Below are positions 33,849 through 45,016 of a DNA stretch of 64,000 nucleotides, one piece after another. The stretch spans positions 62,001 through 126,000 of the forward strand of contig JALQBC010000036.1 of NCBI GenBank assembly GCA_023375675.1, given 5' to 3'. Positions within the stretch are counted from its first letter, which is position 1; each line of letters opens with the position of its first letter. The notes beneath the pieces are model-generated. The model was not told the origin of the DNA, ran no database searches, and worked only from the letters and a program-made list of their open reading frames with translations. A program made the translations under genes and the position numbers. Origin of the DNA: Cytospora piceicola. Its lineage: Eukaryota; Ascomycota; Sordariomycetes; Diaporthales; Cytosporaceae.

Positions 33849-35606
33849 ATGATGACTTCGACCTACCCCAAGGACATCGAGGCGCTCGGTGCAGAAATGC
33901 CAATGGACATCCAGGAGAAGCAGCTCCTGAGGGAGAAGGATCATCAAGCTGTATCACGACCCGACGCGCGGACCGCCCGACCAAGGACCACGGCCACCAG
34001 ACGGAAAGGGTACCTGGCACTTTCGTTGTGCTCTTTGGCAATTGTTGGATTCGCTTCGGTTCACCACGCTCGAATGCCATGCCACAAGGATGTTGGAAAT
34101 GTTGAGCCTGCCGTTGTGGACGTCCAGGATTCCCCATTGTCGTCTCTGCTGGGCTCCGACTCTGTCGAGTCCCTCCGTGAGATGCTGGAGAAATATATCC
34201 CGGGATCCTACGGCCCACAGGACGCTGCACGTGTGGCCAAGCGTCAAGACAGTGGCAACTCTACCGGCTCCGCGGCTGTGACCACGGCTGTGACCACGCC
34301 CACGACGGATGCCACGACCTCGGCGGCTGCTGCCACGACCCCGGCATCCAGCTCCGAGGCTGCCGCGACCACACCAGAGACCAGTTCCGCGGCTGCTACC
34401 ACGCCAGAGACCAGTTCCGCGGCTGCTACCACGCCGGAGACCAGTTCCGCGGCTTCTACCACGCCTACAACCACCGCCGAGGCAACATCCACCGCCGAGG
34501 CTTCTACCACGCCGACATCTGCCGCCGTCGTCACGACCACGGCTGTGCAGACGAGCGTCGAGACGCAGACGCCAACCACCCAACCGACCACGGCGGAAAC
34601 CACAGCTGTCCAAACTCCCTCAGAAACTGCTTCTTCTGGTACGTCCGCAGCCGCTACTACTTCTTCCGCTCCTTCATCTACCCAAGCCGCCTCCACCAGC
34701 ACTGTCGCGCCTGAGACCACCGTCGTCGTTGTCACTGCTACACCATCTTCCTCGTCCGCCTCTACGTCCGCCGCTGCTACCACCTCTTCTGCCTCTTCTG
34801 AAAGTCAGTCTGACTCTTACTCATCTTTGATTGCGCTTCCATCCACCACCTCATCCACCTCCTCCTCCACCACCTCCTCATCCTCCTCCTCGTCTGCGGC
34901 GTCGTCTTCTGCCCCTTTGCTTTCCACTATTACTGTTACAGTTAGTGCTGGGGATACTACTACAAGTAGTGACTCTAGCACCTCGTCGCGTGTTTCCTTA
35001 GTTGGTACGTCGACGTAGTTTTTTTGCACTCCACCATGTTTGACAACCTCCTCTGGGACCCATCCCTCCAGGACATCCTTTCCGGATTGCCTCCTCTGGA
35101 AATGGCTTCCCCCGGGAAAGCCTTTCTTGCGTTGGTCTTCTGGAGAGGTATCCTCAGGTAGTTTCCTTCGGGATAGTCCCGGCGCCGTGAAGTCGCTTGG
35201 TGTAGTCGCAAACAATCAGGGCGAATTGTTATATCGACTTTTTCGGAGGTACTTAGGCTAACCCAAACTCACAGTCGTTACTACGACACTTGACACAACC
35301 GTGGCGACCTCCACGGTGTCGTCCTCCTCTTCCTCGTCGTCATCAGAAGCCGTGTCCACGAGCACCTCGGTGTCGTCGCAGAAGGTGCTCCACACCCTCA
35401 CGTCCACCATGGCAGACGGAGGCATCTCGGTGGTCACGCAGACCTCATACTCGTTCGTCGACGCCGAGCCTACCGCAGGCGCCACATCAACCCGGGCGGC
35501 CGCGAGCCTGCAGACCGAGTCCGCCGCCGCCGCCGGCGCGCACCCAGCCCTGGCTGGTGGCCTCGCCGTTGCCGCCGGTCTTTCCCTGCTCATGTTTGTC
35601 GTATAG
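33849..35606 (+). CDS. Mucin-like cell-surface protein with Kex2 site and GPI-type tail
   Basis: Two exons (33849-35004, 35275-35606; intron 270 nt) encode 495 aa. Residues 1-51 are hydrophilic, then one hydrophobic segment (about 53-70, YLALSLCSLAIVGFASV) acts as a signal anchor. A dibasic Kex2-type site in VAKRQDSG near residue 131 would release the rest from the anchor. Residues about 135-470 are almost entirely Ser, Thr, Ala and Pro, expected to be heavily O-glycosylated, and include a 10-residue repeat TTPETSSAAA. The C-terminal hydrophobic stretch preceded by small residues resembles a GPI-attachment signal. A cell wall or membrane surface role is inferred. If the intron is retained, TAG at 35016-35018 ends the protein at 389 aa, without the GPI-type tail. 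Confidence 0.75.
34368..34457. repeat. 30-bp coding tandem repeat, three units
   Basis: Three units of ACCACRCCRGAGACCAGTTC followed by CGCGGCTKCT start at 34368, 34398 and 34428. They encode the Thr/Ser/Ala-rich decapeptide repeat of the mucin-like protein and differ at only three positions, so the array is young or being homogenised. Confidence 0.85.
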
Positions 35607-36746
35607 TGCGGCCGACAGCGAAAAGGGACCTCCATTGGTCCCCTGGGAGCGTCTGGAAGCGTCTGGGAGCCTGCGGTTAATTCGGAGCGGGACGCAGCTC
35701 TCCCCAAGACTTGTGGAGTATACGAGAAGAAGCACTCGCCTGTGCAACGAGACCTTGGTACTGAGGCCATGGCGGAGGAAGTCTTATATCTCGGCTCCTG
35801 ATTTTCAAAAAAATGGTGGATTTTTTCCCCGTAAGCATTATCATAGAGGCGTTCCGGGCATTTGCATTTGCATAGCGTTACGGGAAAGAAAGGGACAGCG
35901 GATACGGCGGCCAACAGTATCATACCACTCATTGCATAGCGTTTTTGAAATTCATGAAAGGGAAAATAGATAAGGGGGGGGGGGGGGGCAAAGTCTACAA
36001 CTATTGGAATACAAGAAGGGGAGCCTCATGAGAACAGTGGTCAAGGGTTCTTGACACTGACTGCATGATAGGACATTCGTCCTCAGAACCTCACACCCTA
36101 ATGAAACAAAGTACTTTGACACTACTACATTGAGTCCTCAAGATCCTTCCCGTGACCGTTTGACATCTTCCCAGTCAATATTACGTGGCCTCACTAGTCA
36201 GCGACCAACATGATATAATATGTCAATTGACATTGAAATGGAGTTTCACCTGGTCAGTGTCCAGCAGTTTGAATTGAAGTATAATTGGGTATCTTGAACT
36301 AAGTGACTGGGGGATCTCGGGCCTTCCAAGTGTTATGGACGGCCTCCCTTCCGATAGGAGGCGTAGCTGGTAGTTCTCCTCCTCCGCGCCTCTACCGTTG
36401 GCGGCCTGATGTTATGCACATCCTCGGGGACAGCGACCAGCCTCGCTCGAGCTCCCTCTCGTTAACAGTAGGCTGCCCCTCAAGATCCGGCCATATGTGG
36501 ACTACCTTGTCGATGAACTCCCGTCGAATGGTGTCTCCTAGGGGAACGAGACAGCCTCCTCGTTGGTAGCCCAGTCGTAAGGAGTGACAGCCTGCGGGTG
36601 GACACAGTCCTGGTTGACTATCTTGTCCTGTCCTACTTTCAGGTGGCCTCCTTGTTTGACAAAGGGCAGGCTCCCCCGTAGACGATCCCATGTTCGCAGG
36701 CTTCTCCTTTCTGCTGTCGCCTCCCTCGTTCGAGCCCTCTCGTGTC
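35607..36746. other. Convergent intergenic region, mucin-like gene / FAM32A homologue
   Basis: It contains a G15 tract at 35974-35988, the longest G/C homopolymer in the window. No gene is evident. Confidence 0.5.
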
Positions 36747-37136
36747 TTAACCGGGACCGATCTTGGGCATGTCGTGGTGCTCGGACAGTTTCGAGAGGTA
36801 CGTATTGAGCTCTTCGACACGTTCCTTGTGCGTTTTCAGGAGCTCCGGCCTGGCACTTTCCGTCTTCTCTAGCAGCTTCTTCTTTCGTGCCTCTTCGAAC
36901 CGCATCTCCGCCTCTGTCTTGTGGGCCTTGGACGGCCCTGCGTCTTCTTCTGCGTCTTCTACCTTCTCCTCGGGCTGCTCGTCTTCTGTCTTGGGGTCTT
37001 TTGACGACTCCCTCGTCACAAGGTTCTTCTCCAAATCGCTCTTCTTCTCCTTCTTCTTCGTTTTGTTCTTCTTAACCTTGGCACCTTTTATTCGTAGGGC
37101 ACCGCCGCCCGCCGATTTGTACTCGTCCGAGGGCAT
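36747..37136 (-). CDS. FAM32A-family (DUF1754) nuclear protein
   Basis: A single exon encodes 129 aa. The domain order is that of the family: a short N-terminus with GGGALRIKGAKVKK, a very basic stretch (KKNKTKKKEKK), an acidic middle (EDEQPEEKVEDAEEDAG), and a conserved C-terminal helix (MRFEEARKKKLLEK) ending in HDMPKIGPG. In humans FAM32A sits in the catalytic spliceosome, where its C-terminus reaches the active site during exon ligation. The conserved GPG end fits that role. The start at 37136 is the first ATG in frame. Confidence 0.88.
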   Translation of the reverse strand: MPSDEYKSAGGGALRIKGAKVKKNKTKKKEKKSDLEKNLVTRESSKDPKTEDEQPEEKVEDAEEDAGPSKAHKTEAEMRFEEARKKKLLEKTESARPELLKTHKERVEELNTYLSKLSEHHDMPKIGPG

Positions 37137-38544
37137 ACCGGTAGCTCTGCCAGCTCAGTAAATGTGTGCGGAGGGTGGACCCGCGTACCTTGACGACTGC
37201 CTCTTGCAAGGATGGGTTGAACGTAGTGGCTGAGGAATATCCGTGACCGGTGACAAGTGAAAGATGGACGGTAGAGAGTGACCGCAAGTCATGGAAGCTC
37301 TCGCGCGGGCAGGCAAGCTCCAAGGCCGGGCATGATTACGTACAGCCCCACCGTACCAGTCCAGCCAATCAGAGACTTTCTGCATTTGCTATATAAACCT
37401 GGCCGCGCCGACCAGATTTTAAAACTTTTCTTTCTTTCTTCCTTAGATCAAAAAGTATTCACAGAGTTGCCACGACCGACACCTCGTTTCACCACAGTGT
37501 CGTGTTGCCATATTCTCCTCGGGGAATCCTCTGGAGACCAACATTCCTCGATAAGGAAGTCTTTCACCATTATTTTTCTGTGGGTGAGAGATGCCAATGA
37601 CGGGAGACATCTTACTATTAGATATCTGCAGTGATGAAAAATCGTCAGGTTGTGGTCGATTTGGGGCAAGGAAATCTTTTCTTCGTATCTGGACACGGGC
37701 GGGTCTGACAAATGATACTGCTCGTAGTGAACCACTCCTGCTTAATTGCCCTCTGTGCATGCCGGTTTCAACCCTGGCGGGATTATCTCAGATGAGACCG
37801 TCATGGTTGAAGCTAGAGCCGGATAGAGCCGATGGTAGTAAACACCATGCTAAATGTCTCGCGGCTGTTGAGAGCATGTATGCATATATGTCTACGATGA
37901 GTGTAATGCTTTCCTGTATCTGGTTTGCTGGTACACGGTGCTGGTTGAGGATGTTTCCGCCTGGCATAGGCACGTTCGCAACGCGACGATGAAGCTCGGC
38001 CGTCTTCGTGTTCAGGGGACGTCTGAACTCTCATTTGTCCTGAAAAGGTTTGATGATTGGCCTTGGATTTCCTTTCAGCCCAGTCTTCTCTCTTGATTCT
38101 TTCAATTGACCATATCTGCCTGTGTGTGCGCGCACACCTGCCCGGCGATTCTGCCGCGGTAGGGCTGAGGGAGGCGTCCTCCCGTTTCTAGTCCTTCCTT
38201 ACGGTTGTGTGTGGCTCGGGCAAGGCATTAGTCTGTCTCCATGGCAACTTCGTCTTCGTCTTTGTCTTCGTCGACCGGTGTTCTGGCCCTCTGCCTCAAA
38301 TAGAACCATACAACCGCGAGAGGAGACTTCTGGTTGCGGAACCTTCTTGCATGCCACGGTAACTATGCTGTCCCTCACTTAGGAACAAGCCTTCCATTCT
38401 TGACATTGGTGCGAAAACACCAAAAAGGTCTTCATGTCTACTAATGCTCACTGACCCTAAGTCGCTCCTTTGGGTTTCAATCGACTCGCCGTATACCTAC
38501 TTGCCCTCCTTATCTTGCTATCCCGCACCAAAACTACCGACAAC
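37137..38544. other. Intergenic region upstream of the disrupted surface-protein gene
   Basis: A perfect 14-bp palindrome GTGTGCGCGCACAC at 38124-38137 alternates purines and pyrimidines, a Z-DNA-prone arrangement. The last 150 bases are C- and T-rich. No gene seen; a short hydrophobic frame at about 38483-38520 is probably leader. Confidence 0.45.
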
Positions 38545-39372
38545 ATGTCCTGAGTGTTCCTCGTCGTACTTGTCGTGTTTGCCGTGATGCCTCCGGGCCA
38601 GCCAGTGACACCTCACGTCCAGTCTCGGTCAGCCAATATCGGATGTCTTCCTCTCCTGCACGCCCACAGCCCGTCGCGGTCGGGACTACCGTTCTCGCGG
38701 GCACCTCACAGCAACCGGAACCCACTACCTTCGCCGCCACCCAATACTGTTTCACAGCACCGGCCGCCTGTCCCACGACAGAATGGACCGCGACCTGCAC
38801 GATTAGGAAGGTGTGCACAGGTGACCCAGCTACGGGGACCCAGCCACCCGTCCCGCCAGATTCCATCAGGACAATCGTCACTTGCGACGTGTGCGAGCAC
38901 AAGACCCGGACTGTCACCTGCCCCGTGAAGCAGGCTATCCAGACCAAGTCCGTCAAGATCCATGGCAATGGTGTCACTGCTACACCAGCTTTGGCGGCCC
39001 CCGTGGTGGGTGCTGCTACTGCTGGACCTGGCTCTACCCCTGGAAGTGGTTTCTCTGGGTCCAATACGGACAATGGTATTGCTGCTGCTGCTGTTGTTGG
39101 GTCAGCTCTTCGGAACTGGCTTATCTGGGATAAACTTAAGTAGTGATGCTGCCATTGCTGTGGCTAATCCTAGCTTTTCCTCCGAGGGCGGCTCCTCTTG
39201 GTCCAACATGGGACATGACTCTGATGGCAAGTCCATGCTGGGGTCAAAAACCGGAACCGATGCGACGAGCTCGACATACCACACTGCCGGTGCGCCTAGG
39301 TTGAAGAGTAGTCCTGTGCTGGTGCTGGGAGCCCTTGCCCTTGCGGCTGTAGCCAGTCAATTCTTGCTGTAA
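38545..39372 (+). pseudogene. Cysteine-containing GPI-type surface protein, disrupted or cryptically spliced
   Basis: The pieces of a secreted surface protein occur in order but in shifting frames. From ATG 38545 a hydrophobic signal-like stretch (VFLVVLVVFAV) follows, but codon 3 is TGA. A 65-nt intron (38605-38669, GTGACA...CCACAG) would join it in phase 0 to a region with regularly spaced cysteines (ATQYCFTAPAACPTTEW, CTIRKVC, VTCDVCEHKTRTVTC) and then Gly/Ala/Ser-rich sequence. That frame stops at 39143. The +1-shifted frame continues through Ser-rich sequence to a GPI-type tail (SSPVLVLGALALAAVASQFLL minus its last residue) with stop at 39372. A weak intron (GTCCAA near 39059 to AAG at 39140) would restore it. 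It could be a real gene with an unseen first exon or a pseudogene with a nonsense change. Confidence 0.5.
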
Positions 39373-39654
39373 TGCACGGTTTGAAGAGTGGTGGTGTCCT
39401 TAGTTTGGCTTGTTGTCCACGTTGGTCAGGGTGCTCGGGTATGGATAAGAGTAACTTGAGCTGCCCAACTTCGTAATCGTAATCGTAATTGTGATCGAAA
39501 TCGACCAGTCTTCTTTTTGACGATAGCCTCATGCCAGCTTCCCACCTACGCCTTTGCTAATGTTACACATGCATTGATCTTACAACCCCGCTCCACCACA
39601 TGATGAACGCCAAACCAAACAGCTCTTCCCTATCGAAACCAAGCCGAGCTGTAA

Positions 39655-40063
39655 TCACTGTTTGCCAAGCGCTAGGGCATTCTCCTGACTGCGATGTTGA
39701 TCCCTGACGAACTCCTCAATCTGAGTATCGTGGTGTGGTCTCGCGGGCGCTCCTGGGGCTTCAGAAACACTCTCAGGGGGAGAATCCTCCTTCTTCTGTT
39801 CCTTTCCAAGGACGCTGCCAACTGCGGGAACGTACTGGGACACTTTTACATCACATCTCAATGTGAGCCTAAGTCTCGTGGAGAAAGTGGACGGATATCA
39901 TACCTTTCTCGACAACTTGGTCCACAACCCCCACTTTCTCCTCAGGTTTGGGATACTTGACCTTCGAGGCGGCATTGTCGAGCTGTTGCTTGTAGGTCAA
40001 CGGAGGGTTGCCGTTGGCTCCCTCAGCCGTGTTGGCGTTGGCGTTGGCGTTGTTTTGAGACAT
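39655..40063 (-). CDS. Small conserved fungal protein of unknown function
   Basis: Two exons (39904-40063, 39655-39842; intron 61 nt) encode 115 aa. The splice gives VVEKVSQYVPAVGSVLGKE, which I recognise as the conserved centre of a widespread fungal family of about 100-130 residues. The N-terminus is Asn/Ala-rich (a short AsnAla repeat). LTYKQQLDNAASKVK and a C-terminal helix (HDTQIEEFVRDQHRSQEN) are the other conserved parts. There is no signal peptide or membrane segment. The function is unknown. It diverges from the ZNG1-like gene with 752 bp between starts. Confidence 0.8.
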
Positions 40064-40815
40064 AGTAACGGTGCTTTGGGGATTAGGTGAGAGATAACGG
40101 TATGTAATTTGATCTGGTAGATTGGAGGCAATGACTCGGGAATATGCACACGTTTGGATTTCTTATTGAAGAGGATGGAGGTGTTAATTGAAGAAGGGAT
40201 TGGAAACCCAGCTGCTCAACTACACAGTACGGGCAGGTGGATATGACATCACCAAGGTCCTCAATAGATGACGTCCGTAGGTTCTACACAGTAAGTGTTC
40301 ACTTGTGTGTGGCTTGAGTCTAACGTTGTACCATGGTTCTACAGCGCCTGTACGTCGACTGGAAAGGAAACTGCTCCAATCCGTCCAGCTATAATCCTCA
40401 CATTAGCAACTGTTGGCTTGCATTCCTCGATACTTTTGACAGTTCTCTACTTGCGTAGACACTGCAGCAGAGAATGGATCATTTACAGCTCGACGACTTG
40501 ATGGGGTCTTACAGGGGACAAGCCGCCCCGGCCCCCACTGCATCGGCCCTGCCGGGCGATAACCCGGTAATCGATAACCTTAAATTTATATTTTTGGCCG
40601 ACCCGGTCGCCGAGAGCGGTCATATCATCGCGGCAATTTCATGAACCGATGACCTGACTTGACCTGAACTGACCTGACCTGACCTGGCCTTAGACGTACA
40701 TACATCACACGACAACGTCTAGGTCATCACTTTTTAATTCTTCACGTCTTACTTCTCCCTTACCAACGTCTCACAGGCGAGAACATCGTCAGAACATCGT
40801 CAGAACATCCCCAAG
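40064..40815. promoter_or_regulatory. Divergent intergenic region, small protein / CobW-type GTPase
   Basis: It includes a GACCT-type short tandem repeat at about 40652-40686 and a duplicated AGAACATC (about 40792-40809) just before the GTPase start. No gene is present. Confidence 0.45.
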
Positions 40816-41972
40816 ATGGCGCCCATTCCTATAACCATCATCACGGGCTTCCTCGGGTCCGGCAAGACTTCCCTCATCCTCAACCTCATCCCCCAACTCC
40901 GCGCCACAAACCCCGACTACAAACTCGCCCTCCTCAAGAATGAGTTCGGAGACCTCGCCATCGACTCGCAGCTCGCCTCCTCCAATGCCATATCCGGCGT
41001 GCGCGAGATGCTCAACGGCTGCATCTGCTGCAACCTCGTAGGCCAGATCGGCGAGGCGCTCAAGGAACTCCAGGACCAGGTGACCCCGGACCGCATCATC
41101 ATCGAGACTTCTGGATCGGCCTTCCCTGCCACGTTGGCAATGGAGATCAACCGCATCGCTCGCCAGACCGGGGACTATGTCCTGGATGGCGTGGTGAGTG
41201 TAATCGATGTGGAGAACTGGGAGGGTTATGAGGATACGAGTGTCACTGCGAGATTGCAGGCCAAGTATACAGACCTGATCGTCTTCAACAAGTATGGAAA
41301 CTCATTTGGCTCATCCATCCCCGTATTAGATCCGGTGAAGCTAACTCTGTTCATAGATGGGAGAACTGTGATGAGCGCAAATTCGACACCTGCTTGGACC
41401 GTGTCGGCGACCTGGAGACAGATACCGCCTGGGTCAAGAGTGATAAGGGACGGGTGTCTATGGACCTCGTCTTCGGTATCGACGGCGGTCTAGCGCAATC
41501 GATGACTGAGGAGCCGGTTGGCCACAAACATGACCATGGCCATGACCATGACAAGAGTCACCAGTCTGAAGTTGAGGTGCTGTCCATCGAACTTACTGGA
41601 CCCAATGGCTCAAGCGTGAATGCAGACGCTTTGCAGACGTTCCTGAAAACAACACCCAAAGACGAGGTTTACCGGATAAAGGCCGTGTTGACATCCACAG
41701 CCACACTGAAAGGCTCGGATAAGGACCAAGCCGATCCAGCACCACACCCGCAAAACAGGTACATTCTAAACTGGGCTTTTGGCAGGTGGACATTCACATC
41801 TGTGCCCGACGAGGTCACAGAGCACGAGTCTAGTAACCAGAAGATTCTGCGCATGACCATGATCCTGGCCCGTTACGAGAGCACGAAATGGAAGACGAAG
41901 CTTGAGAGCGGGGGCCTGATAGAGTTGGAGGGCGAGGGCAAAGGAGAGCTTACCGTCACCAAAATCGCATGA
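40816..41972 (+). CDS. CobW/COG0523 GTPase, ZNG1-like zinc metallochaperone
   Basis: Two exons (40816-41291, 41357-41972; intron 65 nt) encode 363 aa. The start is the first ATG (context CAAGATGGC). It has Walker A GFLGSGKT at 11-18, the family metal-binding CICC at 69-72, a G3-like region around IIIETSG, and FNK for guanine recognition, split by the intron. A His/Asp-rich metal-binding loop (GHKHDHGHDHDKSH) precedes the C-terminal CobW domain ending near TSVPDEV. Family members deliver metal using GTP hydrolysis; ZNG1 supplies zinc to methionine aminopeptidase 1. Which metal this one carries is inference. Length matches the family. Confidence 0.92.
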
Positions 41973-42334
41973 ACGAGCGCCACAATTGGACATCCACACC
42001 ACAAAGACACAAGAACTGCAAATAGACTTTTGGCAACATTCCGCTTAAATAGAAAGACGGCATATAGAAACCCTGAACCATACTACCACGGACCTCGGAT
42101 GAACCTCTATTTTTGCTTCGCTGATGCGAAGATGGCTGGTGTTTTGGCTACGCTGAAATCCACCGGGGCCCCGAATCGACTTCAGGCTACAAACCATTAC
42201 AGACAGGCTGATATGGTAAGCCTAGCCAGTCAGTCGACATGATGTCTCAATCAAAGGGAAAACTTACCAACCTCCGGCTCAACAACTGGTTTTGGGTTTG
42301 AATCTCTCACTTTTCTCTCCGACTGCCGGACTAA
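41973..42334. other. Convergent intergenic region, GTPase / zinc-knuckle protein
   Basis: 3' flanking sequence only; nothing further recognised. Confidence 0.4.
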
Positions 42335-44263
42335 TCAAATCATGCCGCCATGCTCTTCGTCTTCCTGCTGGTCGCAATACTCGTTGTATATCGAATAGAT
42401 CAGGTCATACGTGCTCGATCTTGCTGACGTCCTGTTTCGATGTTTGCTAAAAAGGTCACAGTTGGTTATCGGGCTGACCAGTTCATAAGGTACAAAGACA
42501 TACCCGCTGCCCTCTTCATCCTCCTTCGTCTTCTCATAGTATCGAAACCAGTCGCCATAGCTGCTTCGGCTTCGACCCTGCTGCTGCGCATCCTCAACTC
42601 GCTCGCCCGGGCTACCGTTGTGTTTACCAGCGAGCGACCCCTCGCCAGAATGCACACTTCCCACGCGGATGGCATCGCGGCCCGGTCCCGGGGCGGCACC
42701 AGGCGTCATCGGCTCCCGGGGCTTCATGGTCTGCTCGATATGGTACAAGGCTGATCGATCGTGTTCTTCCCTCTCCCTGGCCGACGAGCCGACGGAGAAC
42801 TGGCGGATCATCGGGTACGGCACAACCTTGAGCTGCATGTTGTGGGCGAGGTGTGGCGTGGGCGAGACACTCGTCGACCTCGAGGCCAGGTCCCGCAAGC
42901 GCTTCGAGGCAGACGACTGCCCGGAAGAGCCCCTCGAGCTGGCCCCCCGGGCACCCGCGCGAGGCGAAAAGCCGTCGCCGGCCCGCCCTGGCCTTGGCGG
43001 CGTGGCAGGGACAGCCGGGGGGCTCCGCTCGGGCGCGGGGTGAGAGGCGCCGACCGGCTCGTCCTCGTACTCCGATTCCGAGTCCTCAAACACCTCCCCC
43101 AGCGGCTGGAACCGGCTCTTGCACTCGGCGCAGAGGCCCGCCCCTGGCTTGCAGGGCTCCTGGCACACATAGCACTCCGTCGTCCCCGGGGTCCTTGCCG
43201 CCGCGCGCCCCGTGTCTTTGGCCTGGGACGAGGCGCCGGTCTGCCGCGCTGACGGCACTCCAGGCCTGCTACTTTCAGCGGCGTCTTCGCCGTCACTAGT
43301 CGCAATACTATCGAAACTCCACATGCGTGGCGTTCTCCGCCCCGCCTTGGTGCCCGAGTCGATGGCGGTTCTGCCGTTCTCGACACCCTCAGCCAAGTTA
43401 CCGCTGCTGCTACTTTTGGGTGCCATGGCAGGGGAGGCGACCGGCGTAATCGGCTTGTTAATCGTCTTCTCTGGAGCGTACTCGCTCCGACTGGCCCGCT
43501 GGCCCAGAGGGATCAGGGCGCGTTCCGAGAGCGGTCGGGGCGCGCGGAGGGCCTCCACGCTCATGACCCTCGGTGGAAACCTCGCCGACGCCGGGGTAGA
43601 CACCATCGGGGTGGATGACGATGTCGTGAGGCCTCCTCGGGGTCTCTCGAATGTAGCGCTCTCCACCCTCAACGAGTGCATGCTCGGCACTGATCTCGGG
43701 CTGCAATGCTCGTTGCGAGGGTTAGCTGGTGTCTTCTTCAAGTTCGGTACCTCAATCACCCCTTTCCTCCTCTCGTTGATCCGCGCATTTACGGAGTCAC
43801 AGACGCACCTGAAACCAGAAGGGAATCGATCATGCAAGCCGGCCCCCATGCCCGGGGCTGCCTCGCCGGTCTGCTCCTGGTCCCCTTCCCCTCCTTCAAC
43901 CCGGAGCCGGTCCTGCATCCTCATCTTCGTGAGCGCGGCTCTGTACTCGGGCTCCGTTCTCGGTATCTCCCACATGGGGATGGCAGCCGGCGCACGGTCC
44001 GGCGTGTGCACCATCTGGAAGCGCTCAGCAGGCGGCGGCGGCGGAGGAGGGGGCGGCCTCTTGGGACTTGGCCGGGACTTGAGGAAGGAATCCGGCGGGC
44101 GGACGAGGGTGTTGATCTTGTTGAGGACTTTGGCGGTGTTTGTGGCAATAGACCTGCTATTGCTATTGCTGTTGTTGTTGGTAGTGTTGTGGCTCGAAGC
44201 GCTGGGCTTCGAGGACGTAGATGCTTGGTCTTTGTGCATCTGGTCATAGTATGATGAACCCAT
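42335..44263 (-). CDS. Unknown disordered protein with a zinc-knuckle-like motif
   Basis: A single exon encodes 642 aa from ATG 44263. I do not recognise a named family. The N-terminus is Ser/Asn-rich with a run of ten prolines near 69-78. A central cluster of cysteines (364, 367, 371, 378, 381; ECYVCQEPCKPGAGLCAEC) looks like a small treble-clef or zinc-knuckle site, followed by acidic DSESEYEDE. Most of the rest is Ser/Arg/Pro-rich and probably disordered. The last 65 residues are aromatic and likely folded (YGDWFRYYEKTKEDEE, YVFVPYELVSPITNCDLFSKH, STYDLIYSIYNEYCDQ). No membrane segments or signal peptide. A cytosolic or nuclear adaptor role is only a guess. Confidence 0.75.
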   Translation of the reverse strand: MGSSYYDQMHKDQASTSSKPSASSHNTTNNNSNSNSRSIATNTAKVLNKINTLVRPPDSFLKSRPSPKRPPPPPPPPPAERFQMVHTPDRAPAAIPMWEIPRTEPEYRAALTKMRMQDRLRVEGGEGDQEQTGEAAPGMGAGLHDRFPSGFRCVCDSVNARINERRKGVIEVPNLKKTPANPRNEHCSPRSVPSMHSLRVESATFERPRGGLTTSSSTPMVSTPASARFPPRVMSVEALRAPRPLSERALIPLGQRASRSEYAPEKTINKPITPVASPAMAPKSSSSGNLAEGVENGRTAIDSGTKAGRRTPRMWSFDSIATSDGEDAAESSRPGVPSARQTGASSQAKDTGRAAARTPGTTECYVCQEPCKPGAGLCAECKSRFQPLGEVFEDSESEYEDEPVGASHPAPERSPPAVPATPPRPGRAGDGFSPRAGARGASSRGSSGQSSASKRLRDLASRSTSVSPTPHLAHNMQLKVVPYPMIRQFSVGSSAREREEHDRSALYHIEQTMKPREPMTPGAAPGPGRDAIRVGSVHSGEGSLAGKHNGSPGERVEDAQQQGRSRSSYGDWFRYYEKTKEDEEGSGYVFVPYELVSPITNCDLFSKHRNRTSARSSTYDLIYSIYNEYCDQQEDEEHGGMI

Positions 44264-45016
44264 GGCGAACGTAGGTTTAGTCAAGGTATGGTCTGGCGTT
44301 TCCTAGTAGGTTTATCAGAGCAGAACGAAAGCCGGAACAAAATATATGTTCGAATCCCGCTTCTCGTCCTCGTGGTCGAGCCGCGTGAACAACAAAGGAC
44401 CTTGTCAAGGTCCAGCCTCGTGAATCGCTGGCTTTGTCTATGTGGGAAGTTTGGCCAACACGGCCTCTCGAGTCCATAATGAAGAGAGGAATCCATATGA
44501 ATATAGCAATTCTCGAGCTCACCATGCTGCAATATCAATGTGACTCTGTAGCTGCCTTTCTCCCTAGTTGCTTGCAATTGTGTAAGACATGACGTCCTTC
44601 AACGAACGCCTATCAAAGGCAACAGTCATCCCTTGTCATCAACATAGTGACTGAGACAAACATATTATGCGATGTAAATCGTTCGAATTCACCTAACCAA
44701 ATATCGGGACTTCGAAATTGACCCAAGAATGTATTCTAAAGAATTTGATTTTCCCAGAAGACAATTTTATTGTAGAGTGGCCCAGGAGGTAGTACTCATG
44801 GCGCAATTATCACACTGCAAATAACTGAGACTATCCAGACAAATTAATCCATACAGTCAATTTCATTGGGAGGCAGACGCAGCTCGCCGTGGGGGTTCGA
44901 ATCTGGAGCATATCGCAACCCCCTTTCACTGTGTCAAATCCTCCTCAAGATTTTCCGGGAGATCGCTGATGGTCGACAAGCCGTAGTTGGAGCTGGGTAT
45001 CCCACTACTCCCAAGT
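44264..45016. other. Intergenic region between the zinc-knuckle gene and VHC1
   Basis: Promoter of the zinc-knuckle gene plus 3' flank of VHC1. It is AT-richer around 44600-44860. No gene seen. Confidence 0.45.

Noticed and set aside
34309..34830. 173-codon Pro/Arg/Leu-rich frame within the mucin-like gene
   Set aside because: Off-frame reading of the Ser/Thr/Ala codon repeats.
38483..38553. Hydrophobic peptide LAVYLLALLILL just before the disrupted surface-protein gene
   Set aside because: No ATG in frame and a TGA at 38551; likely a by-product of C/T-rich leader sequence, though an unseen upstream exon is possible.
43212..44249. 345-codon plus-strand frame opposite the zinc-knuckle gene
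   Set aside because: The Leu-, Ser- and Gly-rich translation mirrors Ser/Pro/Asn codons on the minus strand.
44354..44366. TGTTCGAATCCC, resembling a tRNA B box
   Set aside because: The flanks cannot pair as a T stem and no A box lies at the required distance upstream.
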